From assembly GCA_002005505.1 (NCBI GenBank), contig KV908571.1:27072-91071 (forward strand): a DNA stretch of 64,000 bases. The letters run 5' to 3'. Source of the stretch: Botryococcus braunii (lineage: Eukaryota; Chlorophyta; Trebouxiophyceae). Of the stretch, positions 35,171-45,388 are shown one piece after another (position 1 is the stretch's first letter; the number at the start of each line of letters is the position of its first letter). Under the pieces are notes generated by a model. The model had not been told where the DNA came from and ran no database searches. It was given only the letters and a program-made list of their open reading frames with translations. Made by a program: the position numbers and the translations under genes.

Positions 35171-37952
35171 TGGACACTGTGGGGCCCATTTCACCAGCTG
35201 CAATCACGGGAGAGCGTTTTTGGGTTACTTTGGTTGATGAAAAATCCCATCTGATAGCCTCATTGGCAGTGAAGTCGAAAGAAGCCATTCCCAAGGCCCT
35301 CATTGAGCTCTTGAAGTACTGGCAGACATTTCATGAGAAAGTGGTAAAGTGTGTGAGATCTGATAGAGGGACAGAATTTCTGAATCAGCAGTTCAAAGAA
35401 ATTTGTGCTCAGCAGGGCACTAAAATGGAGACCTCAGCTCCATCCACGCCTCAGCAAATGGACTTGCTGAGCGCATGAATCGGACTCTGAAGGAGCGCAC
35501 AAGGACCCTGTTGGTGCACGCTGCAGCAGACCCTTCCTTGTGGAAGGAGGCACTGGAGTCTGCCACCCTGCTTTACAACGTGGGCCCCACCACAGGCAGG
35601 CCTCTGACCCCTACTGAGATGTTCCATGGGGTAAAGCCTGATGTTGCTTCCTTGCGCACATGGGGCTGTGTGGCACATGTTCACATTCCCCCAGGTCAGC
35701 GGTCTGTATTTGGACCAAAGACCATTCCAGGCATGTTCACTGGGTATTGCCCACAGTCTAAGGCCTATAGAGTGTACGTAGGCAATGGTGTATGGAAAGA
35801 GAGCAGGGACGTTACATTCATTGAGCATTTGAGAGGAGGGGAGAGAGTGGGTATGTCTAAGGTGCAACCTGGATCCTCTCAATGGCTCTCAAGAGCGTCC
35901 TCGCGGGGCAGGGGAGGCAATTCCAATGTCCCCAGCTCACCAAAAGCCATTCCCGTGAATTTTTGGGAAGCAGAGGATGACCCTGTGGTGGAGTGCAAGC
36001 CCACTTGATCTCCTGCTACCACTGCCAGCTCTCCAGAGGATCACCGCAGGCTGAGGAGCTCAGTCGGACCTGTGGCTGGAGCCCCCAGCAGCCAGGATGG
36101 TTACCCTGCCACTTCAGAGACCTCACAGCAGTCATGGTCAGTGCTGGGCCATCTTCAAAATTTAGCTCGGGGGGTGCTGAAGCGCACTCGCAACTGGACA
36201 AACTGCAGAAGATGCAGGAGGGGGTCAGGTTCCAGGGGAAGTCTCAACATAGACTTCCCCCAGGAACCACCCTCACAAGGGATCAGCGTTATGAACAGCG
36301 CCAGGCTAGGAGGGACTCAGTAGGGGTCCCCATGCATGACCATGGATCAGGCCAGGTACTTGTGAGTGAGCCACCCTTGGTAGGTCTCCCTGATTGCAGA
36401 GGCAGGTTGAGACAGGGGAGGCTATGCTTGGACAAGATGTTAGCGAGGAGAGTAGTGGGCTAGAAGTGCCAGCAGAAGGGGAAGCACGTAGCCAAGTTGA
36501 GGTGGGAACCAATCATGCTTATGTGGTGCAGCCTGACACAATAGGCGCAGTTCAGGAAAGTCATAGTAGTGTACCTAGGTGTGAGTCCAGGAGAGAGAGT
36601 GAGCTGCTGCTTCCACCTGCATTGAGAAAGGTGAGAGATTGTAATGGTGGAGCGCATGAGTCTGGCAGTTCAAGAGAGAGAGTTGGGGAGGGCTCTGGCA
36701 GTTCTGGCTGTAATGCAGGATCTCAACATAAGGTACAAAATGTACCTTATTCTGGGAACCAGGATCAGATGGATATAAAAGACAACAGTCCCAGGAGTGC
36801 TGACAGTACTGCAGAGTCTCAGCATAAGGTACAAAATGTACCTTATGTCAAGCTGGGAAAGGTTCACGTGCCATCTAACCTAAGGGAAGCCCAATGCTCC
36901 CCTCAGTGGGATTTTTGGCAACAAGCAATGAGGGAAGAGATGGATTCCCTTGATACCCATGAGGTTCTAGAGTATGTGGACAGACCACATGGACAAAAGT
37001 TTATTCCTGTCCACTGGATATTCTCCACTAAAATTGATGCAGATGGGAATGTAACTCGCTTTAAAGCGAGGTTAGTTGCCCAAGGGTGTAGACAGATTCT
37101 TGGGATAGATGTTGGGGAGGTATTTGCACCCACCAGCAGCTATGGGGCAAGGAGGGCTGTGCTGGCAGTGGCTGCCACACAGAATCTTGAGATCCACCAA
37201 GTGGATATCAAGACGGCTTTTCTCAATGGAGAGTTGGAGGAAGAGGTCTATGTGACCCAACCACCAGGATTTGAGAATGGCAACACGAGGGTTGTGTGCA
37301 AGCTCAGGAAGGCACTATACGGTCTAAAACAAGCCCCACGGGCTTGGCACAAGACCTTGACCGACAAGTTGAGCGTGATGGGGTATAGTGTGTGCAAGAG
37401 TGATGCGGGTGTATACATCAGGAGGGCCCCTGATGGCAACCTGTCCTTTATTCTTGTTTATGTTGATGATCTTTTCATAGTTGCCAGATTGGTTGCAGAG
37501 ATTGAGTGGGGGAAAGAGTTGTTGAAGAAGGGCTTCACCATCCATGATTTGGGAGAGGTGAATGATTTCCTGGGGTGTCAGGTCCTACGCAATAGAGTTC
37601 AGGGCCCTATTTCCATGAGTTGCACTCCCAAGATTGTTGCTCTTGTGGAAAAGTTTGGTGTTGCTGATGATGGGCGTGTGGTTGATACCCCCATGTCCAA
37701 GGACCTTGTGGCTAGCAGCAGACCCGAGTCCTCAGATGGTTTGTCACATGGGGCAGGTATCCCACTGCCACCTGGTCATCGATACTGTGAGTTGATTGGA
37801 TCGTTGCTATATATTGCCAATACGACCCGGCCTGACATTTCTCAGGCTGTTGGAGTGTTGTCAAGGTATAGAATGACACCCACTACCTCACACTGGATTG
37901 AGGCCATTCGAGTGCTGAAGTACTTGAGAGATACGAGAGAATTATCGCTTAC
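35171..37952 (+). pseudogene. Copia family 1 integrase-RT, copy B, inverted and truncated
   Basis: It begins abruptly in the integrase core (DTVGPISPAAITGERFW) beside an LTR of the opposite-strand element. A missing base near 35,455, before the conserved Asn of the PQQNG motif, shifts the frame. Integrase continues at 35,475-36,008 (LYNVGPTTGRPLTPTEMF, WGCVAHVHIPPGQRSVFGPK). The linker is broken near 36,005. RT runs from about 36,840 (SNLREAQCSPQWDFW) with LVYVDDLFIVA, and stops after TREL at 37,952, where a Ty3 LTR is inserted. It retains the linker that copy A has lost, including a duplicated HKVQNVPY segment. Confidence 0.92.
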
Positions 37953-38445
37953 TGTAACGGAATGCGAGGATTTCCGAGCATTTCGGGACATTTGCGGGAG
38001 ACGCCCTTTGGCGCCATACTGCACGCCCGTAGGAGCCACGCCCGTAGGAGCCACGTGGTTAGCCGCTCGAACGAGAGTAGCACCTTTCGTCGGTGATGGT
38101 TGCTTACGCCATGCATAGTTGGCACTCCGTCATTGCGTGTGTTTGATGACAATAGTTGTCACCGTTAGCACGCCAACGAGTGGACGATCTAGGGCTCTCA
38201 CGAAGGATAGAGGGACATAAGTCGTACATGGGCCGATTCCGAATCATAGGCGTCCCCTGGCTAGGAACCCGCGTGCCGAGTAGATTAACACGAGAGAACA
38301 GAACTGGAGAAACCACAAGGGTAAGCTGTGTGGTGGGGTGGTTCTTGTAAACGCTTGCTTGCCCCAAGTGACGGACCTCGTGTCGCGCCTCGTTCCTTGC
38401 TCCCTTCCTGCCTTACTTCCTTATCAATTCCACTGAGTTATTACA
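37953..38445 (+). repeat. 5' LTR of a truncated Ty3 element, 493 bp
   Basis: It begins TGTAACGGAATGCGAGG and ends GAGTTATTACA; the first and last five bases are inverted (TGTAA/TTACA). It interrupts the copia copy B RNase H. A duplicated AGGAGCCACG unit lies at about 38,031-38,058. No matching 3' LTR is present. Confidence 0.85.
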
Positions 38446-38447
38446 TT

Positions 38448-38459
38448 TGGTATCGGCGA
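38448..38459 (+). promoter_or_regulatory. Primer-binding site TGGTATCGGCGA
   Basis: It lies two bases after the LTR end. The same 12 bases follow the LTRs of the inner and outer chromoviruses and occur at 62,240. The expected primer is a tRNA ending TCGCCGATACCA. Confidence 0.75.
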
Positions 38460-38551
38460 AAGCCGTTATCAATCCTTTGGGGTTTTCGATCAAGTTGTTG
38501 GAAGTTGGCAGATGCCGATGCAAGGATCTAACTTTGGGATGCCCCTCGTAG

Positions 38552-39817
38552 ATGAGCTCGGTGACATCAGATAGGTTTAAAAACCTTTCTGAGGACGACC
38601 GAAGCCTTTTGGAAGGTTCTTTGCGGGAAGGCTTCGAGATTACGGATTTGTTAGAGGAGGACGTCGATTTCATGAACCCGATCGCCCCTACAACCGAGGG
38701 ATCGGAAGGCAAAAGGAAGAAACGCCCCTTGTCAAAGGATGAAATTGAAGAATACATTAACACGTTAGTCGAACAAAAGTTGGAGGCTCGGCAGGCTGAG
38801 GCCCAAGCACCGATCCTCAAACCGGTGCAAGTGCGTGCTGCCCCTCCTTCTCTGTTTAATGGAAAAAGAGGAAGTTAAATGTTCTTTGCACGGAAATTGG
38901 CATCATATGCTAAACTCACTAACGTGCCTAATGCTAAGTGGGTTGCTCTTGCAGTTCAACACTTAGAGGAAAGGCCACTTAAAGTGTGGGATGCTTTTGT
39001 GCGTAAGTGGGAAAAAGAGGGAGGAGAGGAAGATGCCATAGAGTGGGACGACTTTAAAGCTTTTATGTCCAAAAGATATGATGCCACTGACACAGTAGCA
39101 ATAGCAAGACAAAAGCTTGACAAAGTCTACCAGGGAAATGAAAGTGTGGAGAGGTACATTGAAAGATTTGTTGCTTTGCTTTCGGATATTGAGGTAGAAT
39201 ATGAAATGGTAGAGCAGGATAAGTTGCACTTATTCATGAAGGGTCTTAATGTGCAGTTAAGATTGGCCAGTACCATCAACCCCGGGACAGGGAAACCCTT
39301 CACAGACCTGGATGACTTATGCTCCTTTGTGGTCAAGTATGAAGGTGGTTTCAAGAGTGCCCATGGGGATGCACAGGGAGGTCCCCCCAAGAGGAGGACA
39401 CTATCAAACTTCCACACCAATCTTGGTGCAGCTCATATCCCAGAGGAAGTTCAAGGGTCACCACCCTTCTGGGGAGCTGTTGGAGGACCCCCTGGTGCAC
39501 AAGGGAAGGGAGGAAAGTTGGACTCTCGGAAGGTCATCCCCGCTAGTAGGGAGTGTTACTTTTGCAAACAGTTGGGCCATGAAGCATGGCAATGTCAGTT
39601 GAAAAGGGAGTGGTTGGCTGCTAAAGCTAAAGCGGGAGGGTTCCAACCACCAGTTTTTCAACCGGGTTGCTTTCCCTCTGCACCACAGGCCCCACCAGTG
39701 GTGGCACCAGAGCAAGGAGGGCTTCCACCACCTCAAGGAGGGCAAGGTAATTGGCAAGGGAAAGGAAAGGGAAGAGGGAAGTGGAAGGGGAAAGGGAAGG
39801 GGAAACCCAAAACTTGA
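38552..39817 (+). pseudogene. Ty3 gag with one internal stop
   Basis: It is homologous to the gag of the inner chromovirus (GKRGS.., YVGQ/VYQGNESVERYIERFVALLSD, HLFMKGLN, TINPGTGKPFTDLDDLC), followed by the zinc knuckle CYFCKQLGHEAWQC and a Gly/Lys-rich basic tail. A TAA at 38,876-38,878 interrupts the frame at a position that is sense in the intact relative. The final stop is TGA at 39,815-39,817, and the pol frame continues in the same phase 12 bp later. Confidence 0.9.
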
Positions 39818-39829
39818 CTCGCAAGGGTC

Positions 39830-41030
39830 ATGGATCCCCATTGTTTGGCCTATTTGTCTTCACTCTCTGAACCCTTTGAGTTGGTAGTACCTAAGAAAAA
39901 TTGTGCAGAGGCTTGCTTGCATGATTACTTTGCAAAGAGAAAACATGATCCCAGCCTTGCTGCCTGCTTTGTTATGAGTCAAAAAGTCTGGAAAAGCAGG
40001 AGGTTTTTCTTAGAGTACAGGACAAAGGCCAAACTAAAAGTTCTTGCTCGGGGATGTAGGGGAGAACAATTTATGTTCTCGGGCAAGGCAGGAATATTTC
40101 CTTTTTCATTTGTGCTTGCATGTGTTTTGCCACAACCATCTTGTCATGAAGGGCATGTGGGAAATCTCTCACCACTCAACCTGACTTCTGCCGTTACTGT
40201 TCGAGGCATGGAGATTCGTGCACTCATGGACACTGGGGCTACCCATTATTTTGTCCGAGGCAAAGTACTACAAGGGCTTAGGTATCACAACAGTAGTCCT
40301 TGCAGATGGGTCCTTGTCTGAAACCAAGGGGAAGGTTGACCTAAGTGTTAGGTTCACCCCCTCGGTAGTCACCCGCCATACTTTCTTTGTATGTGATTCT
40401 ATCATGGAGGGAGTGGATCTCATTTTGGGTCAACACTGGATGTCTCCAAGGGAAGCCACAGTCAGTGTTGGGGTTGGAAAAGCACAAATAAAACATCAAG
40501 GGAAGTGGGTAACGTTGGACCCTCACAGGAAAGTCTTACCCTGCACGTTGCAATGGGGTATGAACATAGTGAGGAAGGCGAAGAACAAAGTAGATCAATG
40601 GAGACTTTGTCTGTTAAAAGTTGTCATGAGACCTGAAGAGTATGCATGGGATGAGCAGGAGTCATCCCGGGAGGAAAACGGGCTCGATCCCTCCGACGAC
40701 GAATTTCACATCTCCTCAACCAACTCCACGGGACCGGGTACCCAGGGCGGGCCGGTCCCGGAATTATTCTCGGAACCCCCAGTGGAGGGGGAGGAAGAGG
40801 GAATAATAGAGGAAGAGGAGGAGGAACAAACGTCGTCGTCGGGTAAGCTCACGGGATCCTTGGGACTGGAGGAGGTGTTGAAGGGCAAACCGGAACAATT
40901 GGGGGTGCTCCTTAGGGAGTACAGTGATTTGTTTCCTCAAGGTTTGCCAGGATTGCCACCGCACAGACAGGTGTATCACACCATCAGGATACAACCTGGC
41001 TCTGTACCTCCTAGACTAAACAGAGTTTTT
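39830..41030 (+). pseudogene. Ty3 protease and start of RT, frameshifted and truncated
   Basis: It starts MDPHCLAYLSSLSEPF, like the pol start of the inner chromovirus (MDATCLHVLHSL). The protease active site is LMDTGATHYFV. The frame shifts near 40,280, then continues ITTVVLADGS, MEGVDLILGQHWM and an acidic linker. It reaches the sequence preceding RT (LPGLPPHRQVYHTIRI) and stops resembling Ty3 near 41,030. RT, RNase H and integrase are lost at the junction with copia family 2. Confidence 0.85.
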
Positions 41031-41059
41031 CTAGCAACCCGTCCAGTCAGAGCATTCCT

Positions 41060-41956
41060 GGACGGGACTGTGGTGGCAGCCACCGGTCAGAGGAAGCATC
41101 ATATGCTTCCTCTGCCCCAGCCAAACATGATTGTGAGCGGGAGACAGGGTCTGCATCCCTGACTCCTTGTAAGGGACGAGAGGAGGAGGTGAATCAAGAT
41201 CACAGACATTGTGGAGACAGACCAAATTACAAGTGCTCACTGAGAGGTACCTGTGCCTGGGAGAATGATGTCAGAGATGTGAGGTCACTACCAACAGTGA
41301 CATTCAGTCGGTCTGAGAGGCATGTGGATCACGTAAAGCAGGGGAAGTGTGCAGACACTCTGCCATTTCCCGACGTTGCTTGTGAGAGACCTGAAGAGTC
41401 TGAACTCTTGCAGGCATGTCAGAGTGTGTCCGAGGAGGTGAATCGAAAGTCTGGACAAGGTGAAGGAATTCCAAATTACAAAGACTGTCCGAGAGGTACC
41501 TGTGCATGGGAGGATGATGTGAGGGATGAGCAGAGTAACTTGTGCAAAGCCAAGTGTGAGTCCAAGCGAGAGCGTGCTATGAGAGAGCATTCTACTCCTA
41601 CTGGAGAGCCTGTGAGGTGTAACTCGGCGAGTGTCGGTGGAAGAGTAGTGGGTTCTGGACAAAGCGAGAGAAAATCAGACAATATAGAGGAAAAGCACAC
41701 AGGTGTCAGATTTGGGAAAATTCACGTTCCCTCTAATTTGAGAGAAGCACAGATGTCTCCCCAGTGGGAATACTGGAAGGCAGGTATGCAGGAAGAGCAA
41801 AATTCACTAGATACTCATGAGGTCATGGAGTATGTGCCGAGACCTCATGGACATAAGGTTATTTCAGTTCACTGGATATTTTCAGTGAAAATGGATGCTC
41901 ATGGCAATGTGGTGAGATTCAAGGCCAGATTAGTGGCACAGGGATGCAGACAAATC
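41060..41956 (+). pseudogene. Copia family 2 pol, 5' part, interrupted by solo LTR
   Basis: The frame at 41,189-41,956 holds a linker with a repeated RGTCAWE(N/D)DVRD motif (41,244-41,280 and 41,492-41,530). The start of RT follows: NLREAQMSPQWEYW, WIFSVKMDAHGNVVRFKARLVAQGCRQI. It breaks at 41,956, where the solo LTR begins, and resumes in frame at 42,663. Gag, protease and integrase are absent, so the element is 5'-truncated at the junction with the Ty3 fragment. Confidence 0.88.
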
Positions 41957-42657
41957 TGTTGAGTTGTGAACATACATCATAGAATGCCTTGTGCTTTAGG
42001 TGATCTTCAAATGTACATTATTAGGATACGGGTCCACTATCCACATAAGGTACCTCAAGACACGTTCGGATGAGGTCTATTTCGGACATAAGGTACAATC
42101 TGATTTAGATTACGCGTTAGTGTGAAAGGACTATTAAAGCTGCGATCACCGCATAGTCGAGCAACTGGTTTGGAAAGATACCGGGCACATAAGGATGCCA
42201 GTCTTGTTCATGCAGTTGGATGTGTCTAAAGAGCAGACAGTCGTCAAGGACTGTAGCTGGAGAGGCACGAACTTACGACCTGTCTGCTCGCTTACAGGTG
42301 CGGTGACTCAGGGTGTGTATTGGTAATGTGTTCATGTTTGATTGCTTGTTCGTAAGTGAACCATCTTAGTGGACAATCAAGTCTCCCAAACAGCTAAGGG
42401 ACGGAGTCTTGATTGAGTATAGGAAGGTACTTGCTTTCAGCCGTCAGGAGCTTATCCGTGTGTAGATGCTCATTGACAGATCAACATGTAACGGAACTGG
42501 TTTGGAAAGATACTGGGCACATAAGGATGCCAGTCTTGTTCATGCAGTTGCATGTGTCTAAAGAGCAGACAGTCGTCAAGGACTGTAGCTGGAGAGGCAC
42601 GAACTTACGACATGTCTGCTTCCTTACAGGATACGCCACTGCCCATAACCTTTTACA
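41957..42657 (+). repeat. Solo LTR of copia family 1, 701 bp
   Basis: TGTTGAGTTG..CCTTTTACA is flanked by AAATC on both sides (41,952-41,956 and 42,658-42,662). It lies inside the RT frame of copia family 2. It defines the full family-1 LTR, including an internal direct repeat (42,163-42,297 and 42,495-42,629, 135 bp each). Confidence 0.94.
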
Positions 42658-44009
42658 AAATCCCTGGAGTGGATGTGATGGAGGTTGTCGCTCCTACTAG
42701 TAGCTATGGAGCTAGAAGGGCACTGCTGGCTGTTGCTGCAAGAGAGGGCTATGAAATTCATCAGCTGGACGTTAAGACCGCCTTTCTGAATGGTGAGCCT
42801 GAGGAGGAAGTATATGTAACGCAACCTCCTGGCTTTGAGAATGGTGATAAGAATATTGTGTGCCGATTGAGAAAGGCGTTGTATGGCCTGAAGCAGGCTC
42901 CACGTGCCTGGCACAAAACCCTGAATGACAAACTTGAAGTCATGGGGTATGAGGTGTGCAAGAGTGATGCTGGAGTGTATGTGAGATGCTCTACTGATGG
43001 AGGAAAGTCCTATGTGCTGATCTATGTTGATGATCTTCTGATAGTTTCCAAGGGTATGTCAGAAGTCGAGAGAGTGAAGGGACTCCTCAAGAAAGAGTTC
43101 ACCATCCATGATCTTGGAGAAGTGAAGGATTTCTTGGGATGTCAAGTGATGAGAGATAGAGATAAAGTTCTAATCACCCTGAGTTGCATCCCTAAAATCG
43201 ATGCACTTGTGGAGAAATTTGGCTTGGATCTTGAGTCAGTGGGACCGGATACTCCCATGACAAAAGATTTTGTAATGTCCCAAAGGCCTGCACCGAGAGA
43301 TGGGAGCGACAGCATTGGTGCTGGCAGTCCACTACCTCCAGGTCACCGTTATTGTGAGTTAGTAGGGTCTCTTCTGTATATAGCCAACACCACACGTCCC
43401 GATATAGCTCAGGCAGTAGGTGTATTGTCTCGTTACCGCATATCTCCCACCACGGCACATTGGAATGAAGCCATCCGTGTGTTGAAGTATCTGAAAGTAA
43501 CCCGAGATTTGGTTCTAACTCTCGGAGGGGGGGAGATAGAGCTGGAAGGCTATGTGGATGCCGACTATGGAGGTGATCAGGATCATCGCTTCTCTACCAC
43601 TGGCTTTGTCCTCACTGTGTTTGGAGGAGCAATGGTGTGGGGAGATAAAAAGCAATCTGCTGTTGCCACTTCAACAGTGGAGGCTGAATTCATGGCAACA
43701 AGTGCTGTTGTGAAGGAAGCGAATTGGCTGAGAGGTTTCCTGGAGGAAATTGGAGTGTTACCGTGGATAGTGAAGATTCATTGTGACAACCAAGGGTGTA
43801 TAAACCACCTGAGGAATCCTGTGTACTCCAAACACACAAAGCATATTGCAATTAGCTGTCACTTTGCCCGTGAAGCTATTGCAAAGGGCCAGGTTAATTT
43901 CAAGTACATTCAATTTGCTAGAAATGTGGCTGACATTTTTACCAAACCACTAGTTAGACAAGTGTTTCTGGGACATCGTGACTCACTGGGACTGGCCAAG
44001 TTTCTGTGA
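42658..44009 (+). pseudogene. Copia family 2 RT and RNase H, 3' part
   Basis: This continues the RT from 41,956 (PGVDVMEVVAPTSSYGARR). It carries IHQLDVKTAFLNGEPEEEVY, ALYGLKQAPRAWH and the catalytic LIYVDDLLIVS. RNase H shows EGYVDADYGGDQDHRFSTTG, AEFMATS, HCDNQGCINH and ADIFTKPL. The stop is at 44,009. Apart from the inserted LTR, the RT/RNase H frame is open. It is clearly a different family from copy A/B, though alignable throughout. Confidence 0.93.
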
Positions 44010-44032
44010 GGTAAAGGCAAGGGGAAGTATTA

Positions 44033-44390
44033 TGTTAATTAATTTTTATGCCTTTCCCTCAGAGGAGAAATAATGGCAAGTCTCCGGATGAAGACAATAC
44101 CAGTTAGGAAGGAGGGGCTGAACTCTGAGTTCTGCCAGGCAATACATACATTTGAACGGAGACAATCATAACGCAAGTTACAGACAGTTTTGTAGAAAGG
44201 AGGCGTATGGGGCAAGCACGGATAGGGAAGGCACTTTGTTGGAACTACAGTGGCACTCCGGGTGTCTATCAATCAGTTGCTAACCAGTCCTTGACTTGTA
44301 TATGTCCGTGCCTACTTAACAACGCACAAGTAGGAGGACATCGTCTAACACCCTCCGTGCCGCCACCATGCAGGATACGCCAAGCTCAGA
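44033..44390 (+). repeat. 3' LTR of copia family 2 (truncated or ending near 44,390)
   Basis: It follows the purine tract GGCAAGGGGAAG and starts TGTTAATTAATTT. Its latter half resembles the LTRs at 58,616 (inverted) and 63,596 (for example GGCACT..GG(G)TGTCTATC and CACCCTCCGTGCC). It gives way near 44,390 to minus-strand gag sequence. Confidence 0.6.
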
Positions 44391-44578
44391 ATTTGTCACC
44401 ATTGTTTTCAGGCAATTCTTGAGATTGATCATCCGGTTTACATACTGAGATATTGCTTCCCCTTGTCTCATGCCTCTAGACATCTCCTTTAGCCAGTCAA
44501 CATTGGCCTGAACAGTGCCTCCACCCGTGATTTTCTTGCAAATATGGACATATGCATCATATGCAGAAGGTTTGCTAG
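44391..44578 (-). pseudogene. Copia family 3 gag, C-terminal-side fragment
   Basis: The minus-strand frame KPSAYDAYVHICKKITGGG..ISQYVNRMINLKNCLKTM is copia-type gag. It is the direct continuation of the gag at 57,673-58,008: removing the outer Ty3 element and one GCTAG copy joins ..GEVSS to KPSAYDAY.. in frame. Confidence 0.85.
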
Positions 44579-44767
44579 TGTAGTATCTTGCCTGTCTCAA
44601 GTTCGTGTGAGAATGACCTCACACAGGTGCGACCCGTCTGATAGCACCCCGCCAGCCAAGCTGGCCAGATTACGTAATGAGGTCATCGTACCCCGCTCTC
44701 CGATCACGCGCTATCGGCTCGATGCCGATCGGCTCCCTAACGGACCCTTCGCACTCGGAACGTTACA
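44579..44767 (-). repeat. 3' LTR of outer chromovirus, 189 bp
   Basis: It matches 57,484-57,672 at every position compared. It abuts GCTAG on the left and a minus-strand purine tract (GGTGGGGGAGGG) on the right. Confidence 0.95.
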
Positions 44768-44780
44768 CCCTCCCCCACCT

Positions 44781-45388
44781 AGGCTCAAGCCGTCTCGGAT
44801 TGAGGGGGATGCATCTCCCACACAGGAAGCACTACAGTCAAGAGTGTATCACGTCCTGACCAGCCACCTTCGCAGGAAGCCCTACAGACAAGAGTCCCAT
44901 ACCTCTTGCCCAGCCACCCGCCACCCTAGTCCCGGCAGACTAGTGGTAACGACAATCCACACCCATGCTCATTTGGACTGCCCGCGGAGCACTCCCGGAA
45001 GTACAACCTCCGTCACCAGAAATCCATCTGGCTAATCAAGCTATTGGGGGCTTCACTGACCATCACCATAGCGCTTAGAGTACATGGTTACTCTAGAGTC
45101 ACAACCCACCATCAGCAGAGACTCTCAGACACCGAGTCCAGGACCCGGGGTGCACCATGCCCTTGAGACTATCTGAGGTGCTACTAAGTCCGCAGTGAAC
45201 GGAATAGGGCCCTTCCACATGGCATAGCCAGGGACAGGGAGGAGCTATTGAGTAGGACGACATGTTGAACAACGCAACCACTTCGCCGCTAACGAGGGAT
45301 GTCCCGTCGACTGGACATGTGGATCGAATGCCACGACCCCCGAAGTGACAACAGCCCGACTCAAGGCCATTTGTGTGTCTCCTGGGTC
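44781..45388 (-). other. 3' untranslated region of outer chromovirus
   Basis: Non-coding between the pol stop and the polypurine tract. A short direct repeat (CAGGAAGC..CTACAG.CAAGAGT) lies near 44,824 and 44,874. Confidence 0.6.

Noticed and set aside
42298..42494. Spacer between LTR repeats of copia family 1 as an intron
   Set aside because: It starts GT but ends GG rather than AG, so splicing at this site is not supported.
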